From Candidatus Dojkabacteria bacterium UBA2259 (GTDB lineage Bacteria; Patescibacteriota; Dojkabacteria; SC72): DNA of 10,279 bases. The notes beneath the pieces were generated by a model. That model was given only the letters and a program-made list of their open reading frames with translations, had not been told where the DNA came from and made no database searches. The number at the start of each line of letters is the position of its first letter. The first letter of the stretch is position 1. A program made the position numbers and the translations under genes. The DNA lies in contig DDXN01000014.1 of the NCBI GenBank assembly GCA_002347605.1, positions 867 to 11,145 on the forward strand, written 5' to 3'. Of the stretch, positions 1 through 6,839 are shown piece by piece.

Positions 1-56
1 AGCTCGTCAGGCTCATAACCTGAAGGTCGTTGGTTCGAATCCAACCCCCGCAACCA
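1..56 (+). tRNA. Initiator tRNA-fMet (CAU), 5' end cut by window
   Basis: The visible part runs from the end of the D-loop to an encoded CCA. The anticodon stem is TCAGG/CCTGA around loop CTCATAA (anticodon CAT at 14-16). The T-arm is GTTGG-TTCGAAT-CCAAC, and the acceptor 3' strand CCCCGCA is followed by A and CCA. From memory, this is nearly identical to the 3' part of E. coli initiator tRNA, including A at position 72, which fits the initiator C1xA72 mismatch (position 1 lies outside the window). One departure is that the first of the three initiator G-C pairs in the anticodon stem is A29-U41 (bases 9 and 21). The gene converges on hpt with a 4-base gap and no visible terminator. Confidence 0.93.
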
Positions 57-60
57 TTTC

Positions 61-615
61 CTATTTCTTGTACGCAATGTATGGCCAGTTTCTTCCCTTC
101 TCTTCAGTATCTAATCCATATCCTTGTACCCAGAGATTGCGAATTATGAATCCGATATAATCTATTGGTGCATCTACTTCTCTTCTTTCTGGTTTAGATA
201 ATAGTGCGCAGAATTTAAGTGATTTTGGATTTTGGGGCAAGAGAATCTCTTGTGTAAGTTTATTTATAGAGTGGCCTGTATCAATAATATCTTCGACAAT
301 GACAATATTCTTACCTTCAATCGGAATGACGTTCAAATGAGTTATTTTTGGATTCCTTGAAGATTCCTCATCTTTATAGCCTGAAGAAGTACCTACAAAG
401 TCCATCATTAGATTAGGATGTTCAACTTTTCGAAACAAGTCTATAAAGAATGGGGTCGCACCCTTAAGTACCCCAATAAGTAGAAGTGGGGTGTCTGGAT
501 CATCTTTGTAATCTTGGGATATGTTAGCTGCTATTTCAGATACCCTTTCTTCAATCTGTTCCTCATTAAAAAGTATCTCAAAATTTGGATCTTCTGCCTC
601 TCTTCTTTCTACCAT
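61..615 (-). CDS. hpt: Hypoxanthine(-guanine) phosphoribosyltransferase
   Basis: This 184-residue cytosolic enzyme of purine salvage transfers the phosphoribosyl group of PRPP to hypoxanthine or guanine. It has the usual family length. Visible motifs are the LKGA loop (50-53), the PRPP-binding signature VEDIIDTGHSI (107-117, with D112 as expected catalytic base), the purine-contact lysine in SKPERR (K141), and GYGLD (165-169), whose Asp contacts metal and substrate. The base-binding segment is divergent: family IPDKFVVGYGLDY reads IIRNLWVQGYGLDT, so a Trp (W162) replaces the stacking Phe and the preceding Lys becomes Leu. Purine preference is therefore uncertain, though the family is clear. 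The ATG at 615 gives the normal N-terminus. No Shine-Dalgarno is seen; the preceding bases are AT-rich. The gene is divergent from efp and convergent with tRNA-fMet. Confidence 0.93.
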   Translation of the reverse strand: MVERREAEDPNFEILFNEEQIEERVSEIAANISQDYKDDPDTPLLLIGVLKGATPFFIDLFRKVEHPNLMMDFVGTSSGYKDEESSRNPKITHLNVIPIEGKNIVIVEDIIDTGHSINKLTQEILLPQNPKSLKFCALLSKPERREVDAPIDYIGFIIRNLWVQGYGLDTEEKGRNWPYIAYKK

Positions 616-642
616 TATTCTAATTCAAAAAATTAACTTCTC

Positions 643-648
643 GTTATA
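643..648 (-). promoter_or_regulatory. Possible -10 box for hpt
   Basis: On the minus strand the hexamer TATAAC (5 of 6 to consensus) lies about 27 bases before the hpt ATG. There is no convincing -35 element at 16-18 bases and no extended TG. A TAGAAT lies still closer to the ATG. This is a weak call, made because the divergent hpt-efp spacer should hold both promoters. Confidence 0.25.
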
Positions 649-674
649 CTTACCTTCTAGAACGAAATACATAT

Positions 675-702
675 TTGTGATATCATTGCTCTGTTGTATT
701 AA
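675..702 (+). promoter_or_regulatory. Possible promoter for efp
   Basis: TTGTGA (675-680) and TATTAA (697-702) are separated by 16 bases; each matches consensus at 4 of 6 positions. TATATT at 703-708 is an alternative -10. Either would start the transcript only 8-14 bases before the efp ATG, too short for an ordinary ribosome-binding site, and none is seen. Confidence 0.3.
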
Positions 703-722
703 TATATTAACGTTTTTTACAT

Positions 723-1283
723 ATGCCATTAACAGATCAACCAATAAAGGGAATGTATATTAAAGAAGAAAACAGATTCTTCTTTTTACAAGACCGTAAA
801 CTTAAGACACAAGGGAGACAGGGTGGGTTAGTGATTATGAAATTAAAAGCACTTGATAATGGTCAGATACTTAACAAAACAGTTAAATCTGGAACTAAGG
901 TTGAATATGTTAATCCTGAAACAAAAGAAGTTCAGTACCTCTACAGTGATGAGACCTTTGTCTACTTTATGGATATGGAAACATATGACACTATTAATAT
1001 ACCTAAAACTACTGTAGGTACATATCTTAATTTCCTTAAAGAAGGAGATAAAGTGTTAATTTTAATGTACGAAGGAAATATCCTAACTATTAAAGAAAAT
1101 GCATCTGTTGTTTTGGAGGTAACTGTAGCAGATGATGCTGTAAAGGGAAATACTGCTAATTCAGCAACAAAAGTGGTTACAGTTGAAACGGGGTATCAAT
1201 TACAGGTACCCCTATTTATAAAGAAGGGGGACAAGTTAAAAATTAATACCGAAACAGGTACATATACTAGTAGGGCTAATTAA
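723..1283 (+). CDS. efp: Elongation factor P, arginine-type loop
   Basis: EF-P binds between the ribosomal P and E sites and relieves stalling at consecutive prolines. The protein has 186 residues, the standard length. It shows the family N-terminus (IKGMYIKEENRFFFL), the strand MKLKALDNG after the loop, the SGTKVE and YLYSDETFVYFMD segments of domains I-II, and a typical C-terminal domain III ending GTYTSRAN. The tip of the domain I loop, KPGKG in lysine-type EF-P, reads TQGRQGG here, placing R32 where lysine is beta-lysylated in E. coli. The register GR-x-x-x-x-V-x-MKLK resembles Pseudomonas-type EF-P, which is rhamnosylated on R32 by EarP. Whether this protein is modified cannot be told, since no modifying enzyme lies in the window. 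The ATG at 723 has no Shine-Dalgarno. The gene is divergent from hpt, and a tRNA gene with its own promoter follows. Confidence 0.94.
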   Translation: MPLTDQPIKGMYIKEENRFFFLQDRKLKTQGRQGGLVIMKLKALDNGQILNKTVKSGTKVEYVNPETKEVQYLYSDETFVYFMDMETYDTINIPKTTVGTYLNFLKEGDKVLILMYEGNILTIKENASVVLEVTVADDAVKGNTANSATKVVTVETGYQLQVPLFIKKGDKLKINTETGTYTSRAN

Positions 1284-1304
1284 CGAGATTTCTATCAACA
1301 TCTT

Positions 1305-1313
1305 TGATATAAT
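1305..1313 (+). promoter_or_regulatory. Extended -10 promoter for tRNA-Met (and possibly ftsH)
   Basis: TGATATAAT is a perfect -10 hexamer (1308-1313) preceded by the extended TG-N element. No good -35 is seen at the right distance, as is usual for extended -10 promoters. Transcription would start near 1320, about 9 bases before the tRNA. The 22 bases between tRNA and ftsH contain no terminator, so readthrough into ftsH is likely. Confidence 0.65.
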
Positions 1314-1328
1314 TATGAGATATATTTC

Positions 1329-1405
1329 GGTGGGATAGCTCAGTTGGTTAGAGCATGGGATTCATAAACCCAAGGTCGGTGGTTCGATCCCACCTCCCAC
1401 TACCA
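1329..1405 (+). tRNA. Elongator-type tRNA-Met (CAU), complete
   Basis: A full 77-base cloverleaf with encoded CCA. Acceptor GGTGGGA/TCCCACT has a G1-U72 wobble. The D-arm is GCTC-AGTTGGTTA-GAGC, the anticodon arm TGGGA-TTCATAA-ACCCA with CAT at 1363-1365, and the T-arm GGTGG-TTCGATC-CCACC. The discriminator is A. The anticodon stem has an A31xA39 mismatch next to the loop. It lacks initiator features, as 72 pairs with 1 and there is no GGG/CCC at 29-31/39-41. A CAU tRNA that is not the initiator could be Met or the lysidine-modified Ile2. The TTCATAA loop and G1-U72 resemble the Bacillus elongator tRNA-Met as I recall it, so Met is preferred but not proven. Confidence 0.9.
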
Positions 1406-1427
1406 TTTCATTTCTAAATATACAAAT

Positions 1428-3302
1428 ATGGCGCAGGAACAAAAAGAGAACAAGAGTACAAATGTAAAGATAATTAGGATTAAACCTAAAAAGAGAAATA
1501 TTTCGGTAATTAGTATTATCATTTTTTTGATAATATCCTTTCTGTTTTCAATTGGAATAAATGTGCTTTTTAATTCTGGTTCGAAAGGAGAAGAGGTTGC
1601 TTTAAGTGAAATTGTTTTGTACATCTCAGAAGGTAACTATGAAGAGGTTATATTGAAGGATGATATGATATTGATATCCCAAATTGACAAAGAAGATAGC
1701 AAAGAAATCCCTACAAAAAAGTATGCTTTAATCCCACAAGGAGTAGATTTCTATAGTCTTTTGTCTGATGCAGGTGTTGATATTAAAACATTAAAAAATG
1801 ACTTCTATCAACCTAGGTTAGGTATTACATTTGGGGATATAATGTCTTTCATATTCTTAGGTATCGGTTTAGTGTTGGTATATATATTGATAAGGAATAT
1901 GCAGAAATCTGGAGGTCAGATTATGGACTTTGGACAAAGTAAGGCAAGGTTACTCTTTGGTAAAAAGACTGGTATTAATTTTAACGATGTGGCTGGTATT
2001 GATGAAGTAAAAGATGAATTAACAGAGATAGTTGATTTTTTGAAAAACCCTAAGAAATATTTAAGTATTGGTGCAAGAATACCAAAAGGAGTTTTACTAG
2101 CTGGTGCTCCAGGTACTGGTAAAACACTTCTAGCAAGAGCTGTAGCAGGGGAAGCAGGTGTCCCATTCTTCCATACCTCTGGTTCTGAGTTTGAAGAGAT
2201 GCTAGTTGGTGCTGGTGCGTCTAGGGTAAGGGATCTGTTTAACAAAGCTAGAAAGGCTGCCCCATGTATCATCTTCATAGACGAAATAGATGCTGTTGCG
2301 AAAAAGAGAGGGACTGTTTTACACTCAGGTGCAGGTGAACAGACACTAAATCAGATACTTGTTGAGATGGATGGATTAGAGGGTAGAGAGAATGTCATTA
2401 TACTTGCTGCTACCAATAGACCAGATGTCCTAGATCCAGCAATACTTCGCCCAGGGAGATTTGATAGGCTTGTTGTTGTTCCAATGCCTGACTATCAGGG
2501 TAGGAAAGAGATTATTCAGGTACATGCTAAAAACAAAAAGTTTGAAGAGGGGGTAGATTTAGATTTAATAGCTAAAAAAACAATAGGGTACTCAGGAGCT
2601 GATTTAGAGAATTTACTCAATGAAGCCGCAATTATGGCTGCTAAAGATGACAAAAAGAAAATTAACCAAGGTGATTTACTGGAGGCATATCTAAAGGTTA
2701 AATTAGGAAGAAAAAAGAAAGGGGAAATAGGGGAGGAAGATATTAAGGTAACTGCGTACCATGAAGCAGGGCATGCAATTGTCGCTAAGTTTACTAAGTA
2801 TGCAACACCTGTAGAGCAGGTATCTATTATTCCTAGAGGTTTAACTGGTGGTGTAACTGTGTATTTACCAGAGGATGACAAAAAGCACATTTACAAAGAT
2901 GAACTTTTAGCAAGTCTTAGATCTGCCGTTGGTGGAAGAGCTTCAGAGGAGCTTTTCATAGGTAGAATTTCTACTGGTGCCTCTGCAGATATTGAGCAAG
3001 CTACCTCTGTTGCAAAAGAGATGGTTACTCAGTATGGTATGTCCGAAAAATTAGGTATGGTTAAATATGGAGACATTGAAGAAACTAAGCACTTAGGATA
3101 CATGTATGGTGGAGGTAGAGACTTTAGTGAAAAATATGCCGAGATGATAGATTCGGAAATAAAGAGCCTCATTGATACATCATACGCAGATGCCAAGAAA
3201 CTCCTTTCGGAAAAGAAAGAGTATGTTGAGAAGTTAGTAGAGATGCTTTTCAGAAATGAAGTTGTTTCAAAAGAGGAGTTTGATGGTATCTTTCAGGATT
3301 GA
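1428..3302 (+). CDS. ftsH: ATP-dependent zinc metalloprotease FtsH
   Basis: A membrane-bound AAA+ protease that extracts and degrades misassembled membrane proteins and some soluble regulators. It has 624 residues, near the usual length. Layout: a basic cytosolic N-tail, membrane segment about 26-48, extracytoplasmic domain about 50-135, second membrane segment about 138-156, AAA+ domain about 180-430, M41 peptidase domain about 440-620. Visible motifs are Walker A GAPGTGKT (226-233), Walker B IIFIDE (281-286), the second region of homology with RPGRFDR (341-347), zinc site HEAGH (445-449) and the third zinc ligand D521 in STGASAD. The pore loop reads MLVG (258-261), where the E. coli enzyme has MFVG, so the substrate-gripping aromatic is Leu. 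The C-terminus is short, without a long tail. The ATG at 1428 follows an AT-only leader without Shine-Dalgarno. It probably shares the upstream tRNA transcript; TAAATA at 1415-1420 could be a private -10. Confidence 0.97.
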   Translation: MAQEQKENKSTNVKIIRIKPKKRNISVISIIIFLIISFLFSIGINVLFNSGSKGEEVALSEIVLYISEGNYEEVILKDDMILISQIDKEDSKEIPTKKYALIPQGVDFYSLLSDAGVDIKTLKNDFYQPRLGITFGDIMSFIFLGIGLVLVYILIRNMQKSGGQIMDFGQSKARLLFGKKTGINFNDVAGIDEVKDELTEIVDFLKNPKKYLSIGARIPKGVLLAGAPGTGKTLLARAVAGEAGVPFFHTSGSEFEEMLVGAGASRVRDLFNKARKAAPCIIFIDEIDAVAKKRGTVLHSGAGEQTLNQILVEMDGLEGRENVIILAATNRPDVLDPAILRPGRFDRLVVVPMPDYQGRKEIIQVHAKNKKFEEGVDLDLIAKKTIGYSGADLENLLNEAAIMAAKDDKKKINQGDLLEAYLKVKLGRKKKGEIGEEDIKVTAYHEAGHAIVAKFTKYATPVEQVSIIPRGLTGGVTVYLPEDDKKHIYKDELLASLRSAVGGRASEELFIGRISTGASADIEQATSVAKEMVTQYGMSEKLGMVKYGDIEETKHLGYMYGGGRDFSEKYAEMIDSEIKSLIDTSYADAKKLLSEKKEYVEKLVEMLFRNEVVSKEEFDGIFQD

Positions 3303-3309
3303 TATTGGT

Positions 3310-3338
3310 TTGGAGAACTGATAGAATAAGACTATAAG
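3310..3338 (+). promoter_or_regulatory. Possible promoter for the 3367-4095 gene
   Basis: TTGGAG (3310-3315) and TATAAG (3333-3338, 5 of 6 to consensus) are 17 bases apart, in the 64-base gap after ftsH. The predicted start near 3345 leaves a leader of about 22 bases. The -35 is poor, so the call rests on spacing and the -10. Confidence 0.35.
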
Positions 3339-3366
3339 CCCAGCTAATTTGGTTCTATTTATAGAG

Positions 3367-4095
3367 ATGACATTATATGAATCCGCATATAGCTTGATAG
3401 ACCTTAAATCGAGTAACATAGATATTGAAGGGAGGAATTTAGGAAGATTACGTCGGGTTTTTGACTACAATATTTGGGGTCTAACATGGGAGGATATACA
3501 AGGGTCCTCTATGAATCTTTCTATGAGAGATTATGAAAGACCTTATGAATTATTTGGAGACAACATAATTAGATACTCTGGCAATCCAGATTTTTATGTG
3601 TCAATACTTCAAAATGACAAAGGGAAGATTGTATTGTGGCGTAGATTTCAGAGAGACCATTTCAAGCGTGAAGAGACAACAGTAAGCCGTATTCATAGAG
3701 GACCTATTGATAAAATATCTGTAGCAGATGGAGAAGAAGCCAATTGTCTATTTAGGGAACTTGGTATTGATATGTATAGTGTATGGGATACTCGGGAAGA
3801 AGCAGTGCGAGTATTTTTCTGGAAAACGGGTTTTGATAAGGATGTTCTCGGGATTAATTTGGTTAAAGAAGCATATCATGAAGATTTATTTCACCCTTCT
3901 GGTGATGGTAATCGGTATATCTGGGAGGGTGTAACTGTCGAGCATGAATTAAACCCGGTTTTAAGTAAACTTGGAGATTTCACAGGATTTGATATTGATA
4001 AGTTGTCAATAGCTTTTTACAACCCAGATAAACTTAGTGGGGAAGTTCGTCACTATGAGAATATTCTTGGTGAGATAGCAATTACGTTAAAATAG
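3367..4095 (+). CDS. Hypothetical protein, unrecognised family
   Basis: I do not recognise this 242-residue protein. It looks soluble: no signal peptide, no hydrophobic stretch long enough to span a membrane, and mixed charge with many aromatics. Recognisable stretches include RLRRVFDYNIWGLTWEDIQG near the N-terminus, a strongly basic patch WRRFQRDHFKREETTVSRIH in the middle, and a C-terminal part with GFDIDKLSIAFYNPDKLSG. I see no nucleotide-binding loop, metal-binding cluster or helix-turn-helix. I chose the ATG at 3367; an in-frame TTG at 3349 would add six residues but has no supporting ribosome-binding site. Base composition and codon use look like the neighbours', so nothing marks it as recently acquired. 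It lies between ftsH and polA with 64- and 21-base gaps. polA appears to have its own -10, so a shared function cannot be assumed. It is coding with good confidence, given a long open frame filling the gap between two genes. Confidence 0.8.
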   Translation: MTLYESAYSLIDLKSSNIDIEGRNLGRLRRVFDYNIWGLTWEDIQGSSMNLSMRDYERPYELFGDNIIRYSGNPDFYVSILQNDKGKIVLWRRFQRDHFKREETTVSRIHRGPIDKISVADGEEANCLFRELGIDMYSVWDTREEAVRVFFWKTGFDKDVLGINLVKEAYHEDLFHPSGDGNRYIWEGVTVEHELNPVLSKLGDFTGFDIDKLSIAFYNPDKLSGEVRHYENILGEIAITLK

Positions 4096-4104
4096 ATTCT
4101 CTAG

Positions 4105-4110
4105 TATAAT
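4105..4110 (+). promoter_or_regulatory. Perfect -10 box for polA (leaderless configuration)
   Basis: TATAAT is followed by six bases (CTAAGT) and then the polA ATG. A start site 6-7 bases past the -10 would fall on the ATG itself, giving a leaderless mRNA. The -35 region (TTACGT with a 17-base spacer) is poor. Confidence 0.6.
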
Positions 4111-4116
4111 CTAAGT

Positions 4117-6813
4117 ATGATCTTGCCAACGTCTGAAGATAAAAAAGTATTCTTAGCCATAGATGCTAACGCAATAATCCACCGTGCATTCCATGCATAT
4201 CCCTCAACTCTTCAAACTCCAGAAGGACTTCAAGTTAATGCCGTATACGGATTTACGGTCATGTTACTTGAGGCTTTAAAAATATTCGGACCTAAATATG
4301 TACTTTGTGCTATGGACACCCATGCTCCTACATTTAGACATGAGATATATACTGAGTACAAAGCCACAAGGAAACCAACAGATCTCTCTCTTGTTGATCA
4401 GTTTCCTCTTGTTGAAGAGATCCTTAAAGCATTTAATATACCTGTAATCAAAAAAGAGGGCTTTGAAGCAGATGATATATTAGGAACGGTATCAAAATAT
4501 GTATCACAAGGAGTATGGAGTAAGGAAGATATCGATTTGTATATTCTTAGTGGGGACAGAGACCTTCTTCAATTAATTAATGATCGTACATATGTATGTC
4601 TTCCTAATGGTAATTTTAAAAATATCGTTGTATACAACACGGACAAGACTTTAGAGAAATATGGATACCTACCATCACAAGTTATTGATTACAAAGCATT
4701 GGTGGGAGATGCTTCCGACAACATCCCAGGGATAAAGGGAGTGGGGGATAAAACAGCGGTTTCTCTTTTAAAAAAGTATGGAAGCTTGGATGAAATATAC
4801 AAACATATTAATGAGGTTGAAGGTAGGGCTAAAACTTTAATTGCAGAAGGAATTGAACAAGCTGAATTTAGTAGACAGTTAGCAACAATCGAAAAGGATA
4901 TGAAACTAGATGTCCATCTTACAGACTGTATTCTAAAAGATTTAGATAGAGGATTACTGAATTTTACTTTCAAGAAATACTCATTCAAGTCTCTTGTAGG
5001 AAGGTTAGACGATATTTTTGGTAAACAGATATCACCTACCAATATATCTCAATTAGACATGTTCGGAAGTAAGGGAGAGGAAACAAAGTGGGCAGATGAA
5101 GAGCAACTAAAAGAATTAATTACAAAGAGCAAAGAGTTAAGGGTGATATATATCAACAACGAGGAGTCATACAACAAAGTAGCATATATTTGTCTAAGAG
5201 GAATTCTTCAAGACAATAGTTGGGAGGACATCCTAGTTAAGCCTACTGATATTTTTAATTTAATTAGGGGTAAAAAGGTAATATTTTACAATTTTGAGGA
5301 GCTAGTAACATATTCAGAAAATATCTCCATTAGTGATGTGTCCACTTTCTATGACGTATTACTTGCAGAGCATATTCTTAATTCGGAAAAAAGGAATGTA
5401 AAATTTAAAGACTTAGCATTTGAATATTCAACAAAAGTTCTTAATGACAAAATATCTCCGATGGATATTACCTTAGCATTTGATACGTTGGATGATACAT
5501 ATTTAGAACAAATCAAAAAAATTGACAAACTAGAGCTGTACGAATACACAAGAAAGAGTATTGAGAGATTTCTTGGAGTTAAGGATAGGCATTTGCTTAG
5601 TAGCTTAACAGAAATAGAGCTCCCAGTATCTGTCATTCTTTCAAGGATGGAAAACAGAGGATTTATGATAGATTGGGGAAGATTAGCTAAACTATCACAG
5701 GACATTGAGAAGGAGGTGGCGGATGTAAGTAAGGAGATATACAGTATTGTCGGTCATGAGTTTAACATCAATTCCCCTAAACAGCTCTCAGATGTACTTT
5801 TCAAAGAATTAGGGCTACCAAATAAATCAAAAGGTAGTACAAGAGAATCCATTCTAGATGCTATGTTAGGAACACACCCCATAATTGAACAGCTACTGTA
5901 TTTTAGAGAGATTACAAAGGTACAAAATACATACATTGAGCCCCTGTATCAAAACAGTGTACTTGGAAGTGACAATGTACATTCAATTCATACGGATTTT
6001 AAACAAACTGGTACTACCTCTGGTAGATTCTCTTCAATAAATCCTAATCTTCAGAATCTTCCACTAGAGGGAGTATGGGCAAAGAGGTTAAGAGAGTGTT
6101 TTGTTGCAAGAGATGGGTTCCAGCTTTTAGGTATGGATTACTCTCAGATGGAGCTACGAATTATGGCAGATATCTCTAATGACAAACTTTTGACACAAGA
6201 CTTTGTAAATGGTTTGGATATTCACTCTACTACAGCTGCAAGAGTATTGGAGAAAAAGATGGCTGATATTACACACAAAGAGAGGAGTTTAGGTAAAACT
6301 GTTAATTTTGGCATGATATTTGGACAAACAGCATTTGGTCTCTCATCTTTACTTGGAATTGATAGGGAGATAGCAGGTAAGTATATTGCTGCATACTTTG
6401 AGCATTACAAGGGAGTAGAGGAGTATATGAGAAAGATTGAGTATGAGGCATTTGAAAAAGGATATGTTCAAACAATGTTTGGTACAACAAGGAATATTAC
6501 AGGTATAAGGTCGCAAAATAGGAGACTAAAAGCCGCGTCTGCAAGAGAGGCAATTAATATGCCAATACAGGGAAGTGAGGCAGATATTATGAAATTAGTA
6601 ATGAAGAATCTGTACTTATTAATAGAAAAGAAATATCCCAAACAGGTATATATACTTTTACAGATACACGATGAGATAGTATTTGAAGTCAAAAAGGATA
6701 TCATTAAGGATTTTACTTCTGAAGCGAAAAAGATAATGCTAGAGAGTGTTATGTTAGATGTCCCATTAGATGCACATGAATCAATAGGGGATACCCTTGC
6801 TGATTTAAAGTAA
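4117..6813 (+). CDS. polA: DNA polymerase I (5' nuclease plus polymerase, inactive proofreading domain)
   Basis: An 898-residue family A polymerase that removes RNA primers and flaps and fills gaps in repair and lagging-strand synthesis. The 5' nuclease domain (about 8-300) keeps its metal ligands and helix-hairpin-helix: EADDILG (117-123), SGDRDLLQL (145-153), GDASDNIPGIKGVGDKTA (197-214). The middle domain (about 313-490) lacks the 3'-5' exonuclease acids: there is no DTE, and the second motif reads YNFEEL rather than QNLKYD, so proofreading is predicted absent, as in Taq and Bacillus enzymes. The polymerase domain is intact: motif A DYSQMELRIMADIS (674-687, catalytic D674, steric gate E679), O-helix R723, K727, F731, and motif C HDE (851-853). 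The O-helix tyrosine equivalent to E. coli Y766 is F735. The ATG at 4117 lies directly behind a perfect -10, without Shine-Dalgarno. The winged-helix gene and ligase follow and may be cotranscribed. Confidence 0.97.
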   Translation: MILPTSEDKKVFLAIDANAIIHRAFHAYPSTLQTPEGLQVNAVYGFTVMLLEALKIFGPKYVLCAMDTHAPTFRHEIYTEYKATRKPTDLSLVDQFPLVEEILKAFNIPVIKKEGFEADDILGTVSKYVSQGVWSKEDIDLYILSGDRDLLQLINDRTYVCLPNGNFKNIVVYNTDKTLEKYGYLPSQVIDYKALVGDASDNIPGIKGVGDKTAVSLLKKYGSLDEIYKHINEVEGRAKTLIAEGIEQAEFSRQLATIEKDMKLDVHLTDCILKDLDRGLLNFTFKKYSFKSLVGRLDDIFGKQISPTNISQLDMFGSKGEETKWADEEQLKELITKSKELRVIYINNEESYNKVAYICLRGILQDNSWEDILVKPTDIFNLIRGKKVIFYNFEELVTYSENISISDVSTFYDVLLAEHILNSEKRNVKFKDLAFEYSTKVLNDKISPMDITLAFDTLDDTYLEQIKKIDKLELYEYTRKSIERFLGVKDRHLLSSLTEIELPVSVILSRMENRGFMIDWGRLAKLSQDIEKEVADVSKEIYSIVGHEFNINSPKQLSDVLFKELGLPNKSKGSTRESILDAMLGTHPIIEQLLYFREITKVQNTYIEPLYQNSVLGSDNVHSIHTDFKQTGTTSGRFSSINPNLQNLPLEGVWAKRLRECFVARDGFQLLGMDYSQMELRIMADISNDKLLTQDFVNGLDIHSTTAARVLEKKMADITHKERSLGKTVNFGMIFGQTAFGLSSLLGIDREIAGKYIAAYFEHYKGVEEYMRKIEYEAFEKGYVQTMFGTTRNITGIRSQNRRLKAASAREAINMPIQGSEADIMKLVMKNLYLLIEKKYPKQVYILLQIHDEIVFEVKKDIIKDFTSEAKKIMLESVMLDVPLDAHESIGDTLADLK

Positions 6814-6839
6814 TAATATTTAATTTAAACAATATTCAT

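Noticed and set aside
521..763. 80-residue plus-strand reading frame across the hpt start and into efp
   Set aside because: It overlaps hpt on the opposite strand and the efp start in another frame, has low-complexity hydrophobic content and no ribosome-binding site. It is a shadow frame.
1..1405. tRNA genes as integration sites for a mobile element
   Set aside because: Both tRNAs are flanked by housekeeping genes. I see no integrase, duplicated tRNA 3' end or composition shift.
3349..3366. TTG start six residues before the ATG of the hypothetical gene
   Set aside because: A TTG without Shine-Dalgarno is less likely than the ATG at 3367. The six extra residues add no recognisable feature.
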